Source of the DNA: Actinoalloteichus fjordicus
GTDB taxonomy: Bacteria > Actinomycetota > Actinomycetes > Mycobacteriales > Pseudonocardiaceae
DNA length: 64,000 bases
Assembly: GCF_001941625.1 (NCBI RefSeq)
Contig: NZ_CP016076.1
Location: forward strand, 434,001-498,000
Direction: 5' to 3'
The notes beneath the pieces are model-generated. The model was not told the DNA's origin and searched no databases. It saw only the letters and a list, made by a program, of their open reading frames with translations. The position numbers and the translations under genes were made by a program. Below, piece after piece: positions 1-8,289 of the stretch (its first letter is position 1; every line of letters starts with the position of its first letter).

Positions 1-784
1 CCCGCTCGGTGAGCACCTGGAGGCTGACGTGATCGGCCCCCGCCGCGATGTGTTCCTCGACCCTGGCGGCGACTGCGTCGATGTCGCCCCAGGCCACCAG
101 CGCGTCGATCACGCGATCGTTGCCGCCGTCGGCCAGCTCCTCGTCGGAGAAGCCGAGACGGCGCAGGTTGTTGAGATAGTTGGTCAGCGACAGGTACGGG
201 TTCGCCACCGGGGGACGGCCGATCGCGCGGGCCCGCTCCGGGTCGGTCTCCAGGACGACCTTCTGCTCCACGGCCAGCGTCGCAGCCGAGCCGAGGATCT
301 CCCGTGCCTGCCGGGTGTGCTCCGGGTTGGTCAGGTAGGGCAGGGCCGCCGCCGTCCGATCACCGGCCAGTTGCAGCACCTTCGGGCCCAGCGCCGCCAG
401 CGCCCGAGCCTCGACGCCGACGCCCTCGGCGTCGAGTTCGTCGAGATAGTCGACCAGCGTGGCGTACGGCCGTCGATAGTCCGAGGTCGCCTCGGGATGG
501 CCGATTCCGATACCGAGCAGGAAGCGGTCGGGATGCCGTTCGGCGATCCGGTGGTAGGAGGCCGCCACCTGGTGAGCGGGCACCTGCCAGATGTTGACGA
601 TCGAGGTCGTGACCGTCAGCCGCTCCGTCGCGTCGAGCACCGACTCCACGAGTCGGAGGTCTCCCGGCGGTGAGCCGCCGATGGACAACGCGCCGAAGCC
701 GAGGCGGTCCAGTTCCACCGCGAGGTCCTCGGTCACCCCCGGTGCTCCGCGCCAGATCCCGATCCTGCCCAACGTGACACCCAT
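1..784 (-). CDS. F420-dependent LLM-class oxidoreductase (3' end outside window)
   Basis: The minus-strand frame from the ATG at 784 reads without a stop to the window edge (about 261 codons), so the C-terminus is missing. The protein begins MGVTLGRIGIWRG and continues with LLM (bacterial luciferase-like) TIM-barrel signatures such as ERHPDRFLLGIGIGHPE, ALGPKVLQLAG and AAGADHVSLQVL. It is clearly paralogous to the gene at 40991-41914, matching it block for block (HPDRFLLG, LGPK, AGADHV). The family (TIGR03620-like) uses reduced cofactor F420 to oxidise or reduce unknown small molecules in the cytosol; no substrate can be inferred. It is divergent from the acetyltransferase gene, with a 180-bp gap between the two starts. 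Confidence 0.85.
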   Translation of the reverse strand, partial: MGVTLGRIGIWRGAPGVTEDLAVELDRLGFGALSIGGSPPGDLRLVESVLDATERLTVTTSIVNIWQVPAHQVAASYHRIAERHPDRFLLGIGIGHPEATSDYRRPYATLVDYLDELDAEGVGVEARALAALGPKVLQLAGDRTAAALPYLTNPEHTRQAREILGSAATLAVEQKVVLETDPERARAIGRPPVANPYLSLTNYLNNLRRLGFSDEELADGGNDRVIDALVAWGDIDAVAARVEEHIAAGADHVSLQVLTER

Positions 785-964
785 GTGGCGTCTCCTTTCC
801 GTCTCCACGTGCAACGCGGACGGCGTCGGATTGTTACCCGCCGTCCACTGGTTGGGAGATTCTTCGCACGGATCGGGCTCGCGATGAGTGATCTCCAGGC
901 CCGCAGGGCGGACGTGTCGGCCGTCCGCAGCCGAATTCGATAGACGGTCGCCGCCCTGCGCTGG

Positions 965-1552
965 TTGACTCGCTCGGTGATCCGAGCGGACGTCTTCCGA
1001 GATCAACCCGTCCTCCACGGCCGGTCGATCCGGCTCGAACCTCAGACGGAGCGACATTTCGACGGCATCTGGCGGATGCTCGGGGACGAGGAGTCCAACC
1101 GGCTGACCGGCACGCATCAGCAGTTCACCGAGCCGCAGATCCGGCAGTGGCTCGCCACCAGACGGGAGCACCATGACCGGGCCGACTGGGCGGTCGTCCG
1201 TCGCGCGGACGGTGCCGTGGTGGGCGAGGTGGTCCTCAACGACCTGGACCCGGACAACGCCTCGGTGAGCTTCCGGATCGGGCTGCTCGGCCCGGAGGTC
1301 TTCGGCCGGGGTATCGGGACCGAGGCGACGCGGCTGGTCGTGGCCTATGCCTTCGACGTCGCGGGCCTGCATCGGATCAGCCTGGACGTCTTCGACTTCA
1401 ATCCGAGGGCGCGTCGGGTCTACGAGAAGTGCGGGTTCACCGTCGAGGGCGTGCACCGCGACGCGCTGCGCTGGGAGGGCCGATGGCACGACGCCCTCTT
1501 CATGGCGATGCTGTCCACCGACCCGCGTCCCGAGGAGTCCGCACCCGCCTGA
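965..1552 (+). CDS. GNAT-family N-acetyltransferase (RimJ/RimL type)
   Basis: The protein is 195 aa if the TTG at 965 is used; a GTG at 977 is an equally plausible start. The N-terminal block (LHGRSIRLEPQTERHF) and the acetyl-CoA-binding region (FGRGIGTEATRLVVAYAF, followed by NPRARRVYEKCGF) are those of the RimJ/RimL-like acetyltransferases that acetylate protein N-termini or small amines using acetyl-CoA. The length is normal for the family. The gene stands alone, divergent from the LLM oxidoreductase and convergent with the protease array; a GC-rich hairpin follows it. The acceptor substrate cannot be told from sequence. Confidence 0.85.
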   Translation: MTRSVIRADVFRDQPVLHGRSIRLEPQTERHFDGIWRMLGDEESNRLTGTHQQFTEPQIRQWLATRREHHDRADWAVVRRADGAVVGEVVLNDLDPDNASVSFRIGLLGPEVFGRGIGTEATRLVVAYAFDVAGLHRISLDVFDFNPRARRVYEKCGFTVEGVHRDALRWEGRWHDALFMAMLSTDPRPEESAPA

Positions 1553-1657
1553 GTCCACCGACGGCGGCACCGGTCCGCATGATCCGGGCCGGGTTGGTCG
1601 GCCGACGCGGCGACCACACGCGGAGCGTGGTGGACATCCGGTCGACGACGGGTGCCT

Positions 1658-1681
1658 GCCGAGCCGTTCGCCAGGCTCGGC
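1658..1681. terminator. Candidate bidirectional intrinsic terminator
   Basis: The perfect 8-bp arms gccgagcc (1658-1665) and ggctcggc (1674-1681) enclose an 8-nt loop. The hairpin lies between the convergent ends of the acetyltransferase gene (1552) and the first protease gene (1726). There is no U-tract, as is common in high-GC actinomycetes. Confidence 0.5.
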
Positions 1682-1725
1682 GGCCCCAGGCAGACACCTC
1701 GTCGACGGATTCCGGCCCGCCTGCC

Positions 1726-2397
1726 TCAGCCGATGTTGATCGCCAACCCCCACTGTTGCAGCGCCGGAGTCACCGGTTGGAAGTAGCTGCGGGTCGTCGT
1801 GCCGCCGACCAGCGTCCCCACCGCCCGACCGTCGGCGATCAGCGGGCCGCCGGACTCGCCGGGATACACCGGGATGTTCGTGGCGATCAGGCCGGTGACA
1901 ACCCCACCCGGCATCGAGACGGTCTGATTCAATCCGGTGATCGAGCCGCAGCGCCAGCCGCCGACCGGGCCGGAGAAGCAGACCGGGGCACCGGTAGGCG
2001 GTGGACCAACCCCGGTCACGACCTCGACCGTGCCGTCGTGCCGATCGATCTCCGGGGCGAGGAGCACCGATGTGGCCGTCCGCACCCAGGCCATGTCGGA
2101 GCCGGGGAAGACCGAGCCCGCGACCGTGCCGATGCTCTGGCCGCCTGCGGACACCGGGGCTCCGGTCGAGCCGCAGTGCCCTGCGGTGAGGAAGCCGCCC
2201 TCGACGGTGAACCCGACCGCACAATGACCGCCCGCGATCTGGACGGCCTGACCGCCTCTCAGGACGAGTTGCGCCTGCTCGGTAGAGCCGGTCGCCGCCG
2301 CGACGGCGGTCCCGCTCCCCAGGGTGAGAAGGCAGAGCAGCCCGAGGGTGAGCAGACAGGACAGTGCGCGACGCAGCCGAGTCCCCACGCCGCTCAA
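1726..2397 (-). CDS. Secreted S1E (streptogrisin-like) serine protease lacking a pro-domain
   Basis: This 223-aa protein has a signal peptide with a long Leu-rich core (residues about 10-33, ending TAVAAA). A trypsin-fold domain follows directly, with no alpha-lytic-type pro-region. The triad is present: His74 in TAGHCG, Asp101 in GSDMAWV and Ser182 in PGESGGPL. The usual GDSGG is GESGG. The disulfides C59-C75 and C140-C150 are expected, but the third family pair is absent (TNIP and no GNC). The TTG start at 2397 overlaps the upstream gene's TGA (TTGA), implying translational coupling to the pseudoprotease gene at 2394-3080. GTG 2388 is an alternative start. Without the folding pro-domain its maturation must differ from its neighbours. 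Confidence 0.85.
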   Translation of the reverse strand: MSGVGTRLRRALSCLLTLGLLCLLTLGSGTAVAAATGSTEQAQLVLRGGQAVQIAGGHCAVGFTVEGGFLTAGHCGSTGAPVSAGGQSIGTVAGSVFPGSDMAWVRTATSVLLAPEIDRHDGTVEVVTGVGPPPTGAPVCFSGPVGGWRCGSITGLNQTVSMPGGVVTGLIATNIPVYPGESGGPLIADGRAVGTLVGGTTTRSYFQPVTPALQQWGLAINIG

Positions 2398-3080
2398 CTC
2401 GTCACCAGTGCGACGCCGAGTGCGTTCAGGATGGGGTTCACCGGCTGGAACATCGTGGTTCCTCCGGTGGCGCAGTTGCCGGAGCCGCCGACCGGGATGC
2501 CCTGGGCCTGCGAGCCGGTGAAGACCTGCGATGCGGCGGTGCTGCCGGAGTCAGGGCAGATGTTGGTCCTGGTCAGGCCGTACACCGTTCCCCACGGGAA
2601 GCTGACGGTCTGATTCTTGGCCTGGAGCGTCCCGCACATCACCCCGCTGGTGTAGCCGACTCGACAGACCTGCCCGCCGACGGGCGTCTCCACCGAGCCG
2701 GTGATCGGGACGTTCCCGGCGCCGGGATTGATCACCCAGCCCTGGAGGGTCACGTTGGACAGCGTGGTGGCGTAGACCCAGGTGTTGCCTGCGTAGGCGA
2801 TGTTCCCGATGACGGTGGACCCGACGCGCACCACGGCGGGCGGCTGGCCGCAGCTCGCCGGGGCGAGGAAGCCGCCGGTCACGGTGAAGGACACCCGACA
2901 GGGTGATCCCGTTGTCCCGACGGACACCAGCGAGCCGCCCGCGATGGGCACGAGCTGGTCGACGCCGGGTCGGGTGTTCTCGTCGGCGGGACGCGTGGTC
3001 TCCGCCAGGGCGCCCGGAGCGCCTCCGAGGAGGAGGGCCAGGGCGGTGAGTGCGATCAGGACGCGGTGGAGGGTTCTCAT
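2394..3080 (-). CDS. Secreted S1E protease homologue with all three catalytic residues lost (pseudoprotease)
   Basis: This is a 228-aa protein with a signal peptide (residues 1-26, ending GALA) and a mature streptogrisin-like domain, with no pro-domain. ATG 3080 is chosen because ggagcac lies just upstream. All six family cysteines remain (C61, C77, C139, C149, C175, C203), as do the C-terminal GGSGNC and FQPVNPIL motifs. The active site is gone: the TAGHCG block reads LAPASCG (His replaced by Ser76), the RDMGWVRT block reads GNTWVYAT (no Asp), and the GDSGGS block reads STAASQ (Ser replaced by Ala). The scaffold is kept while catalysis is lost, so a binding, inhibitory or chaperone role is possible. 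It is the first gene of a two-gene unit with the active protease downstream. Confidence 0.85.
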   Translation of the reverse strand: MRTLHRVLIALTALALLLGGAPGALAETTRPADENTRPGVDQLVPIAGGSLVSVGTTGSPCRVSFTVTGGFLAPASCGQPPAVVRVGSTVIGNIAYAGNTWVYATTLSNVTLQGWVINPGAGNVPITGSVETPVGGQVCRVGYTSGVMCGTLQAKNQTVSFPWGTVYGLTRTNICPDSGSTAASQVFTGSQAQGIPVGGSGNCATGGTTMFQPVNPILNALGVALVTS

Positions 3081-3309
3081 GACGTGCTCCAGGAGGTGTG
3101 GCGATGCGCTCGACCGACGACGTCGATGTACGGCGGTCGTGGTGTTCGGGGCGGGGCGGGCAGATGAGGGGGAGGCTGAGCGGGGTGTCGGCGGCGGCCG
3201 AGTCCCGTGGAGCCGTCGGCGTCGCCGCGCAGCTCGTGGCCGTCCGACCGATCGCGGCAAGCGCGGGTCGCTCGGGCGAGGCCGGCCGGCCGTCGATGCG
3301 GCCGGGGGC

Positions 3310-3340
3310 GTCCCCGCACGACGTCGCGTCGTGCGGGGAC
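3310..3340 (-). terminator. Intrinsic terminator after the 3398-4555 protease gene
   Basis: The perfect 13-bp arms gtccccgcacgac (3310-3322) and gtcgtgcggggac (3328-3340) enclose a 5-nt loop, 58 bp beyond the stop codon at 3398 and upstream of the next gene on the same strand. The 317-bp gap 3081-3397 holds nothing else recognisable apart from the promoter region of the pseudoprotease operon. Confidence 0.75.
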
Positions 3341-3397
3341 TCCCCTCTCGGAACGGCGAGCCCGCAGGGAAGGCTCACCGACGTCGCAGGCCGGTCA

Positions 3398-4555
3398 TCA
3401 TCCCGTGGTCAGGGTGAGGCCGTACTGGGACAGGATCGGGTTGACGGGCTGGAAGTAGGTGATTCCGCCGATGCTGCAGTTGCCGGAGCCGCCGGAGGTG
3501 ACGCCCTGTGCCTGGTTGCCCGTGATGAACGAGCCGCCGGAGTCACCGGGCTGGGCACAGACGTTGGTCCTGGTCAGACCGGTGACGGTGCCCTGCGGGT
3601 AGGTGACGTTCTGGTTGAGGGCCTGGATCGAGCCGCACCACCAGCCGGTGGTGGAGCCGGAGCGGCAGACCGAGCTGCCCGGGAGGGCGACGGTGGAGCC
3701 GCTGACGACCACGACGTTGCCGTTGTACTGGTACACGTACGGGTCGGACTGCCAGCTGGCGTTGGTGCGGACCCAGCCCATGTCGCGGCCGGGGAAGATC
3801 GAGCCCGCCACGGTGCCCTGCGCGGCACCGTTGTAGCCGGTCGTGGAGACGCCGACGCCGCCGCAGTGTCCGGCGGTCACGAAGCCGCCGGTCACGGCGA
3901 AGCCGACCGAGCAGCGGCTGCTGCCCGGGTAGTACGGGTCGCCGCCCCAGATCTCGAAGAAGGGCTCCGGTGCTTCGGTCGACTCCACGACCGTCACGGC
4001 CGCCTTGTCGACGCCCGCCTCGGCGACCAGGGCCTCGCCCGCAGCGGCGCTGCCGATCGAGGTGGTGAGGACCACGGCGTTCTCGGCCGGGTCCACGTAG
4101 AAGCCGGTGACCCCGGCAGGCTGCTCCTCGACCGCGTTGAGGGCGTCGGTCACGCCGTTGAGCTCGCTCTCCGAGAACGTGACGACCTCGGCGGTCGCGC
4201 CCTCGGCGCGGACCTCGGCCGCCGCCTCGGCGGAGGTGACTCCGACGACGAGCGATCCGGTGGCGTCGTCGAACCGCGCGCCGCCGAACACGTCGCCCAG
4301 ATCGGACTTGAGGGTCTCGGCCAGCTTGCTCGCGTCGGCCTCCTGGTCCAGCCGGGTGAGGGCCTCGGCCTCGGTCAGCCCGAGGTCGCGCTCCATCGCG
4401 GCCAGCATGTCCGGCGAGGCGGTCGCCGTCGCCGTGCTGCGGGACTCGGTGTCCACCGAGGTCGCGGTCGCGGTACCGGGTAATACGATGGCGACGGCGG
4501 TGCCTGCCGTCGCGATCACTGCGGCGGCCAGTCGGCCGACCGTGATGCGCTTCAT
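3398..4555 (-). CDS. Streptogrisin-type secreted serine protease, pre-pro-protease
   Basis: The protein is 385 aa. A signal peptide (residues 1 to about 33) is followed by an alpha-lytic-protease-type pro-region (about 45-195, including GVTGFYVDPAENAVVLTT) that in this family acts as an intramolecular folding catalyst. The mature S1E domain (about 200-385) carries the triad His230 (TAGHCG), Asp258 (GRDMGWV) and Ser339 (PGDSGGS), plus three disulfides: C215-C231, C297-C307 and C333-C360. The expected product is an extracellular endopeptidase of about 19 kDa that releases itself autocatalytically. The gene is flanked by its own hairpin terminators, so it is probably monocistronic. Specificity is not assigned. 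Confidence 0.95.
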   Translation of the reverse strand: MKRITVGRLAAAVIATAGTAVAIVLPGTATATSVDTESRSTATATASPDMLAAMERDLGLTEAEALTRLDQEADASKLAETLKSDLGDVFGGARFDDATGSLVVGVTSAEAAAEVRAEGATAEVVTFSESELNGVTDALNAVEEQPAGVTGFYVDPAENAVVLTTSIGSAAAGEALVAEAGVDKAAVTVVESTEAPEPFFEIWGGDPYYPGSSRCSVGFAVTGGFVTAGHCGGVGVSTTGYNGAAQGTVAGSIFPGRDMGWVRTNASWQSDPYVYQYNGNVVVVSGSTVALPGSSVCRSGSTTGWWCGSIQALNQNVTYPQGTVTGLTRTNVCAQPGDSGGSFITGNQAQGVTSGGSGNCSIGGITYFQPVNPILSQYGLTLTTG

Positions 4556-4722
4556 CTGTTCTCCCGTTGTTGTGGCGATCCGGTCGGTGCGTCGATGTGT
4601 GGCCCGGCCGGAGACTCGGGGTGCCCGCGAGACGGGACCTCGGTGATTCCCGAGGCGCCCCAGGACGTCTCGGGCTTCTCGGTCGTCTCGCGTGGTGTTG
4701 TTCCGGCGAGTGCGCCGGTGAC

Positions 4723-4765
4723 GGAGGCCGTCCCGCGAACGGGGGACCCAGGCGGGACGGCCTCC
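4723..4765 (-). terminator. Intrinsic terminator after the 4818-5972 protease gene
   Basis: The perfect 13-bp arms ggaggccgtcccg (4723-4735) and cgggacggcctcc (4753-4765) enclose a 17-nt loop, just beyond the stop of the upstream protease gene on the minus strand. Confidence 0.8.
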
Positions 4766-4817
4766 GCGAGATCACCCTCGGTCGTCCTCAGCGACGACGC
4801 GAGTGGCAATACCGGGA

Positions 4818-5972
4818 TCAGCCCCTGACGAGGGTGAGGCCCCAGCGGCTGAGGATCGGGTTGAGGGGCTGGAAGAAGGTGGTGCCGCCGATCGAGCAGT
4901 TGCCGGAGCCGCCGGAGGTGACGCCCTGCGCCTGGCTGCCACTCAGCCACGAGCCCCCGGAGTCGCCGCCCTCGGCGCAGGCGTTGGTGCGGGTCATGCC
5001 ACGGACTGCGCCCTGGGCGTAGTTGACCGTCTGGTTCTTGGCCTGGACGGTGCCGCAGCGCCAGCCGGTGGTGGAGCCGGACCGGCAGATCGATGCGCCG
5101 ATGGCCGACTCGGTGGAGCCTGCGACCGCGACGGTGCCGCCGTTGTAGCGGTTCACCACGCCACGGGGGACCCAGTTGGAGTTGGTGCGGACCCAGCCCA
5201 TGTCGCTGCCCGGGAAGACGGAGCCGGCGACGCTGCCGGAGGCGACCCGGTTGCTGCCCTGGGTGGCCGTGCCCACGCCGCCACAGTGCCCGGCCGTGAC
5301 GTACCCGCCCTGGACGGAGAAGCCGATCGAGCAGCGACTGCCGCCGAAGTAGTACGCGTCGCCGCCTCGGACGTCGTAGAGCGTCTTCGGCTCTTCGGCG
5401 TTCTCCACGATCGTGACGTCGGCCTCGGTCAGGCCGACCGAGGTGACCAGGTCGGCCCCGGCCTGCGTGGCGCCCTCGACGTTCTCGGAGACGGTCATCA
5501 CGACCGTGTTCTGCTCCACGTCGACGTACCAGCCGGTGACGCCCTCCGGAATCGAGTCCAGCTGCGTGTCGAGCGCGGCGGTCACGCCTTCGAGGCTCTG
5601 CAGGCTGTCGTCGACGACCTCGCCGATGGCGCCTGCGGCGCGCACCTCAGCCAGGTCGGCGCTGTCGGTGACGCCGACGACGAGGGTGCCCGCCCCGGCG
5701 TCGAATCTGGCGCCGCCGAAGCTCGTGCCGAGGGTCGAGCGCAGGCTCTCCTCGATCTCGACGGCGTCCGCCTCCTGAGTGAGCCGGGTCAGCGCCTGTG
5801 CCTCGGTGAGACCGAGGTCGCGCTCCATCGCGGAGAGCATCTGCGGGGACACCGCCGAGGTCACCGAGTCCGTGGTGGGGTCTGCGGCGGCGGCGGGCAG
5901 GGTGAGGGCGGCCGTGGTACCGGCCGCCGCCAAGAACGCGGCGGCGATCCGCGCCGCGCTGAGCTGCTTCAT
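4818..5972 (-). CDS. Streptogrisin-type secreted serine protease, pre-pro-protease
   Basis: The protein is 384 aa from ATG 5972, which is preceded by ggagacacaag. The signal peptide (1 to about 30, ending PAAAA) precedes an alpha-lytic-type pro-region (about 43-195) and a mature S1E domain with His229, Asp257 and Ser338 (GGDSGGS) and six cysteines in the family positions. It is closely similar to the neighbouring genes at 3398-4555 and 6537-7688 over the whole length, so the array arose by tandem duplication. The mature parts of this copy and the 6537-7688 copy share the FGGSRCSIGFS and GGDSGGSWLSG wording, making them the most recent pair. The open frame runs upstream to 6335 but lacks a signal-peptide start there, so the longer form is rejected. 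Confidence 0.95.
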   Translation of the reverse strand: MKQLSAARIAAAFLAAAGTTAALTLPAAAADPTTDSVTSAVSPQMLSAMERDLGLTEAQALTRLTQEADAVEIEESLRSTLGTSFGGARFDAGAGTLVVGVTDSADLAEVRAAGAIGEVVDDSLQSLEGVTAALDTQLDSIPEGVTGWYVDVEQNTVVMTVSENVEGATQAGADLVTSVGLTEADVTIVENAEEPKTLYDVRGGDAYYFGGSRCSIGFSVQGGYVTAGHCGGVGTATQGSNRVASGSVAGSVFPGSDMGWVRTNSNWVPRGVVNRYNGGTVAVAGSTESAIGASICRSGSTTGWRCGTVQAKNQTVNYAQGAVRGMTRTNACAEGGDSGGSWLSGSQAQGVTSGGSGNCSIGGTTFFQPLNPILSRWGLTLVRG

Positions 5973-6234
5973 CTTGTGTCTCCCATGGTCTTCTCTGCAG
6001 GGACGCACCGGGCGGGTGCAGGGGTCGGCAGGGTTCCGCCCGGCTGTCGGGGGCGATGCACGTGGCTCGAATGCCGAACCGGAAGGGATGTGACGGGACG
6101 ACTGCCGGTCTCTCGCCGACTGGCGGCTCTCGTGGAGCGCTGCCCGCGAACGACTGGACGGAGGTCTCATCGACGTCCTCTTTCGTTGCTGTTCGGATCC
6201 GGTCACGTGAATTGAGAAGCCCCCTGTCATGGGA

Positions 6235-6273
6235 GTTTTGGCCGATGATCTTGTTACGAATATCCGCCATTCG
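6235..6273 (-). promoter_or_regulatory. Conserved two-block upstream element shared by two protease genes
   Basis: Read on the minus strand this is CGAATGGCGG, 20 bases, then GGCCAAAAC. The same blocks with exactly 20 intervening bases (CGAATGGCGG-N20-GGCCATAAC) lie at 7943-7981 in front of the next protease gene. Distances to the start codons are also similar (263 and 255 bp). The spacer sequences differ, so the blocks look selected rather than merely inherited. The rest of the 564-bp gap 5973-6536 is AT-richer than its surroundings near 6230-6350 and otherwise holds only the terminator at 6447-6480. Confidence 0.55.
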
Positions 6274-6446
6274 AGGTTAAAAGTGTCATAACAGCCGGCA
6301 ACTAGATAACGGAAAGTAATGCCGATGAAGATCAAAAGTGCTGGTCAGGGGCCATGGAGCAATCGATCGATGCTCTCCGTGGGTTTTCGTGCCGCCGATC
6401 GATCCAGTCGCGGCACGTCCGTTCGGACCAGCCCAGGCAGCACGAC

Positions 6447-6480
6447 AGAGCGCCCTCACCCGAATGGATGAGGGCGCTCT
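6447..6480 (-). terminator. Intrinsic terminator after the 6537-7688 protease gene
   Basis: The perfect 12-bp arms agagcgccctca (6447-6458) and tgagggcgctct (6469-6480) enclose a 10-nt loop, 57 bp past the stop codon on the minus strand. Confidence 0.8.
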
Positions 6481-6536
6481 GGTGGGAGTCGCCGGAGCCG
6501 AAAGGAGAAGGCCGTTTCGGCCGGATCAGATCGAGA

Positions 6537-7688
6537 TCAGCCGGTAGTCAGCGTCAGGCCGTACTCGGAGAGGATCGGGTTGAGGGGCTGGAAGAAGGTC
6601 GTCCCGCCGAGGGAGCAGTTGCCGGAACCACCGGAAGTGACGCCCTGCGCCTCGGTGCCGCTCAGCCACGAGCCGCCCGAGTCGCCGCCCTCGGCACACG
6701 CGCTGGTCTGGGTGAGACCCGCGACGGTGCCCTGCGGGTAGCTGACGCTCTGGCCCTTGCCCTCGATCTCGCCGCACTGCCAGCCGGTGGTGGAGCCGGA
6801 ACGGCAGACCGACGCGCCGACGGCGGCCTCGGACGAGCCGGTCACCGTGACGGTGCCGCCCTCGTAGTCGTTGACCAGCGGGGTGGGCGTCCAGTTGGAG
6901 TTCGTCTCGACCCAGCCCATGTCCGCGCCGGGGAAGGTCGAGCCCGCGACGGTGCCCAGTGGGCTGTTGTCGCTGCCCTGCGTCGCCGTGCCCACGGTGC
7001 CACAGTGGCCTGCGGTGACGTATCCGCCCTCGACCGAGAAGCCGATCGAGCAGCGGCTGCCGCCGAAGTAGTAGGGGTCGCCGCCGATGATGTCGGCGAG
7101 TGGAACAGGGGAGCCCGCCTCCTCCGCGATCGTCACGGCGTCGCTCAGCGCGCTCGCTTCGGCCACGAAGGCCTCGGTGGCCGCGTCGATGGCCGAGGAG
7201 TCGAGGGTGACGACCACGCTGTTGTCCGCGGGGTCGACGCCCCAGGAGTTCACGCCTGCGGGCACGTCGAGAGCGTCGATCTGAGCCTTGATCGCGTCCA
7301 GCTCGCTCGCGCTGAACTCGACCACGGTGGGAACCGCGCCCGCCGCTCGCACCGCGTCGGCCGAGGCGGCGTCGGTCACGCCGACCACGAGCTTCCCGAG
7401 CTCCGCGTCGAACACCGCCCCGCCGAAGGTCGTGCCGAGCGTGCCGCGCAAGGTGGACTCGGCGGTGACCGCCACGGCCTCCTGAGCGATTCTCGCGGTC
7501 GCCTGCGCCTCGGTGAGTCCGAGATCGCGCTGCATGGCGGCCAGCATCTCCGGGGCCGCCGTGGTCTGGGGAGCCGAGCCGTCCGTGTCCGAGGCGGGGT
7601 CTGCCACCGCGGGGAAGGACAGCCCGACGGCGGTTCCCGCCGCGAGGACCATCGCTCCGGTAACGCGAGCCGCGAATCTGCGATTCAT
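6537..7688 (-). CDS. Streptogrisin-type secreted serine protease, pre-pro-protease
   Basis: The protein is 383 aa from ATG 7688, preceded by aggagacaactg. It has a signal peptide (1 to about 30), an alpha-lytic-type pro-region (about 45-195, including GVNSWGVDPADNSVVVTL) and a mature domain with His228 (TAGHCG), Asp256 (GADMGWV) and Ser337 (GGDSGGS). All three family disulfides are possible. It is the most upstream member of the five-gene array. The mature domain is more acidic than that of its neighbours (for example WVETNSNW, LVNDYEGG, GEIEGKG), which may alter specificity or stability. It has its own upstream element and terminator. Confidence 0.95.
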   Translation of the reverse strand: MNRRFAARVTGAMVLAAGTAVGLSFPAVADPASDTDGSAPQTTAAPEMLAAMQRDLGLTEAQATARIAQEAVAVTAESTLRGTLGTTFGGAVFDAELGKLVVGVTDAASADAVRAAGAVPTVVEFSASELDAIKAQIDALDVPAGVNSWGVDPADNSVVVTLDSSAIDAATEAFVAEASALSDAVTIAEEAGSPVPLADIIGGDPYYFGGSRCSIGFSVEGGYVTAGHCGTVGTATQGSDNSPLGTVAGSTFPGADMGWVETNSNWTPTPLVNDYEGGTVTVTGSSEAAVGASVCRSGSTTGWQCGEIEGKGQSVSYPQGTVAGLTQTSACAEGGDSGGSWLSGTEAQGVTSGGSGNCSLGGTTFFQPLNPILSEYGLTLTTG

Positions 7689-7942
7689 CAGTTGTCTCCT
7701 CGTGGATACGAGTGCTGGGACAACCCCGCGGGCAGGGACTCTGGCAGGGGCCTGCCCGCGGGAACTTCTCGACGTGAAGGCCGACCGCGTCGCGTGTCGG
7801 CCGATCTCCCCGTCCTGTCTCGACGTCCGGTTCGGACTGCCTCGTCAGGGTCTTCGAGACCGGGTCGACGCGCTCAACGAGCCCGCCGCCTGAGCGAATT
7901 TCTCAGACCATTTCGGGTGAACCGTCACCCGTTAGGGGTGAA

Positions 7943-7981
7943 GTTATGGCCCCGTAACCTCCTGGTGAAAGCCGCCATTCG
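7943..7981 (-). promoter_or_regulatory. Second copy of the conserved two-block upstream element
   Basis: On the minus strand this reads CGAATGGCGG-N20-GGCCATAAC, matching the element at 6235-6273 in both blocks and in spacing, 255 bp upstream of the protease start at 7688. Short TTCACC-type repeats lie just downstream on the same strand (7918-7945). The rest of the 601-bp gap 7689-8289 shows no gene; it separates the protease array from the end of dasR. Confidence 0.5.
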
Positions 7982-8289
7982 GGGGAACAGGGCGATCTTT
8001 GGCGTCCATTTGACGTACAGGGAGTGATCTACCCCCCGGTAGATTCACGGAAGGTGACGGCCGGTCGCCCGCTGTTGTTGCCTGGCAACCTATGGGCTGA
8101 CGCAGTCCGTCAGAAGTAGACGTACCAATCCCGCTCGTCGTCGGTGCCCGCGCGCGAGCCGCGCCGAAGGAATGATCGCCTCGGACGAGGCGTCGCCGAG
8201 GGGAGCGCGACGTCCCCCGGAACCGGTCGAGACGAACGTCACGTCGATCGCGGCCGCCCGGTGTGACCCCCCGGCGCGTCCGCGTCTGC

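Noticed and set aside
5973-6335. N-terminal extension of the 4818-5972 protease frame up to 6335
   Set aside because: The extension has no signal peptide, is low in coding character, and ATG 5972 has both a ribosome-binding site and a proper signal sequence.
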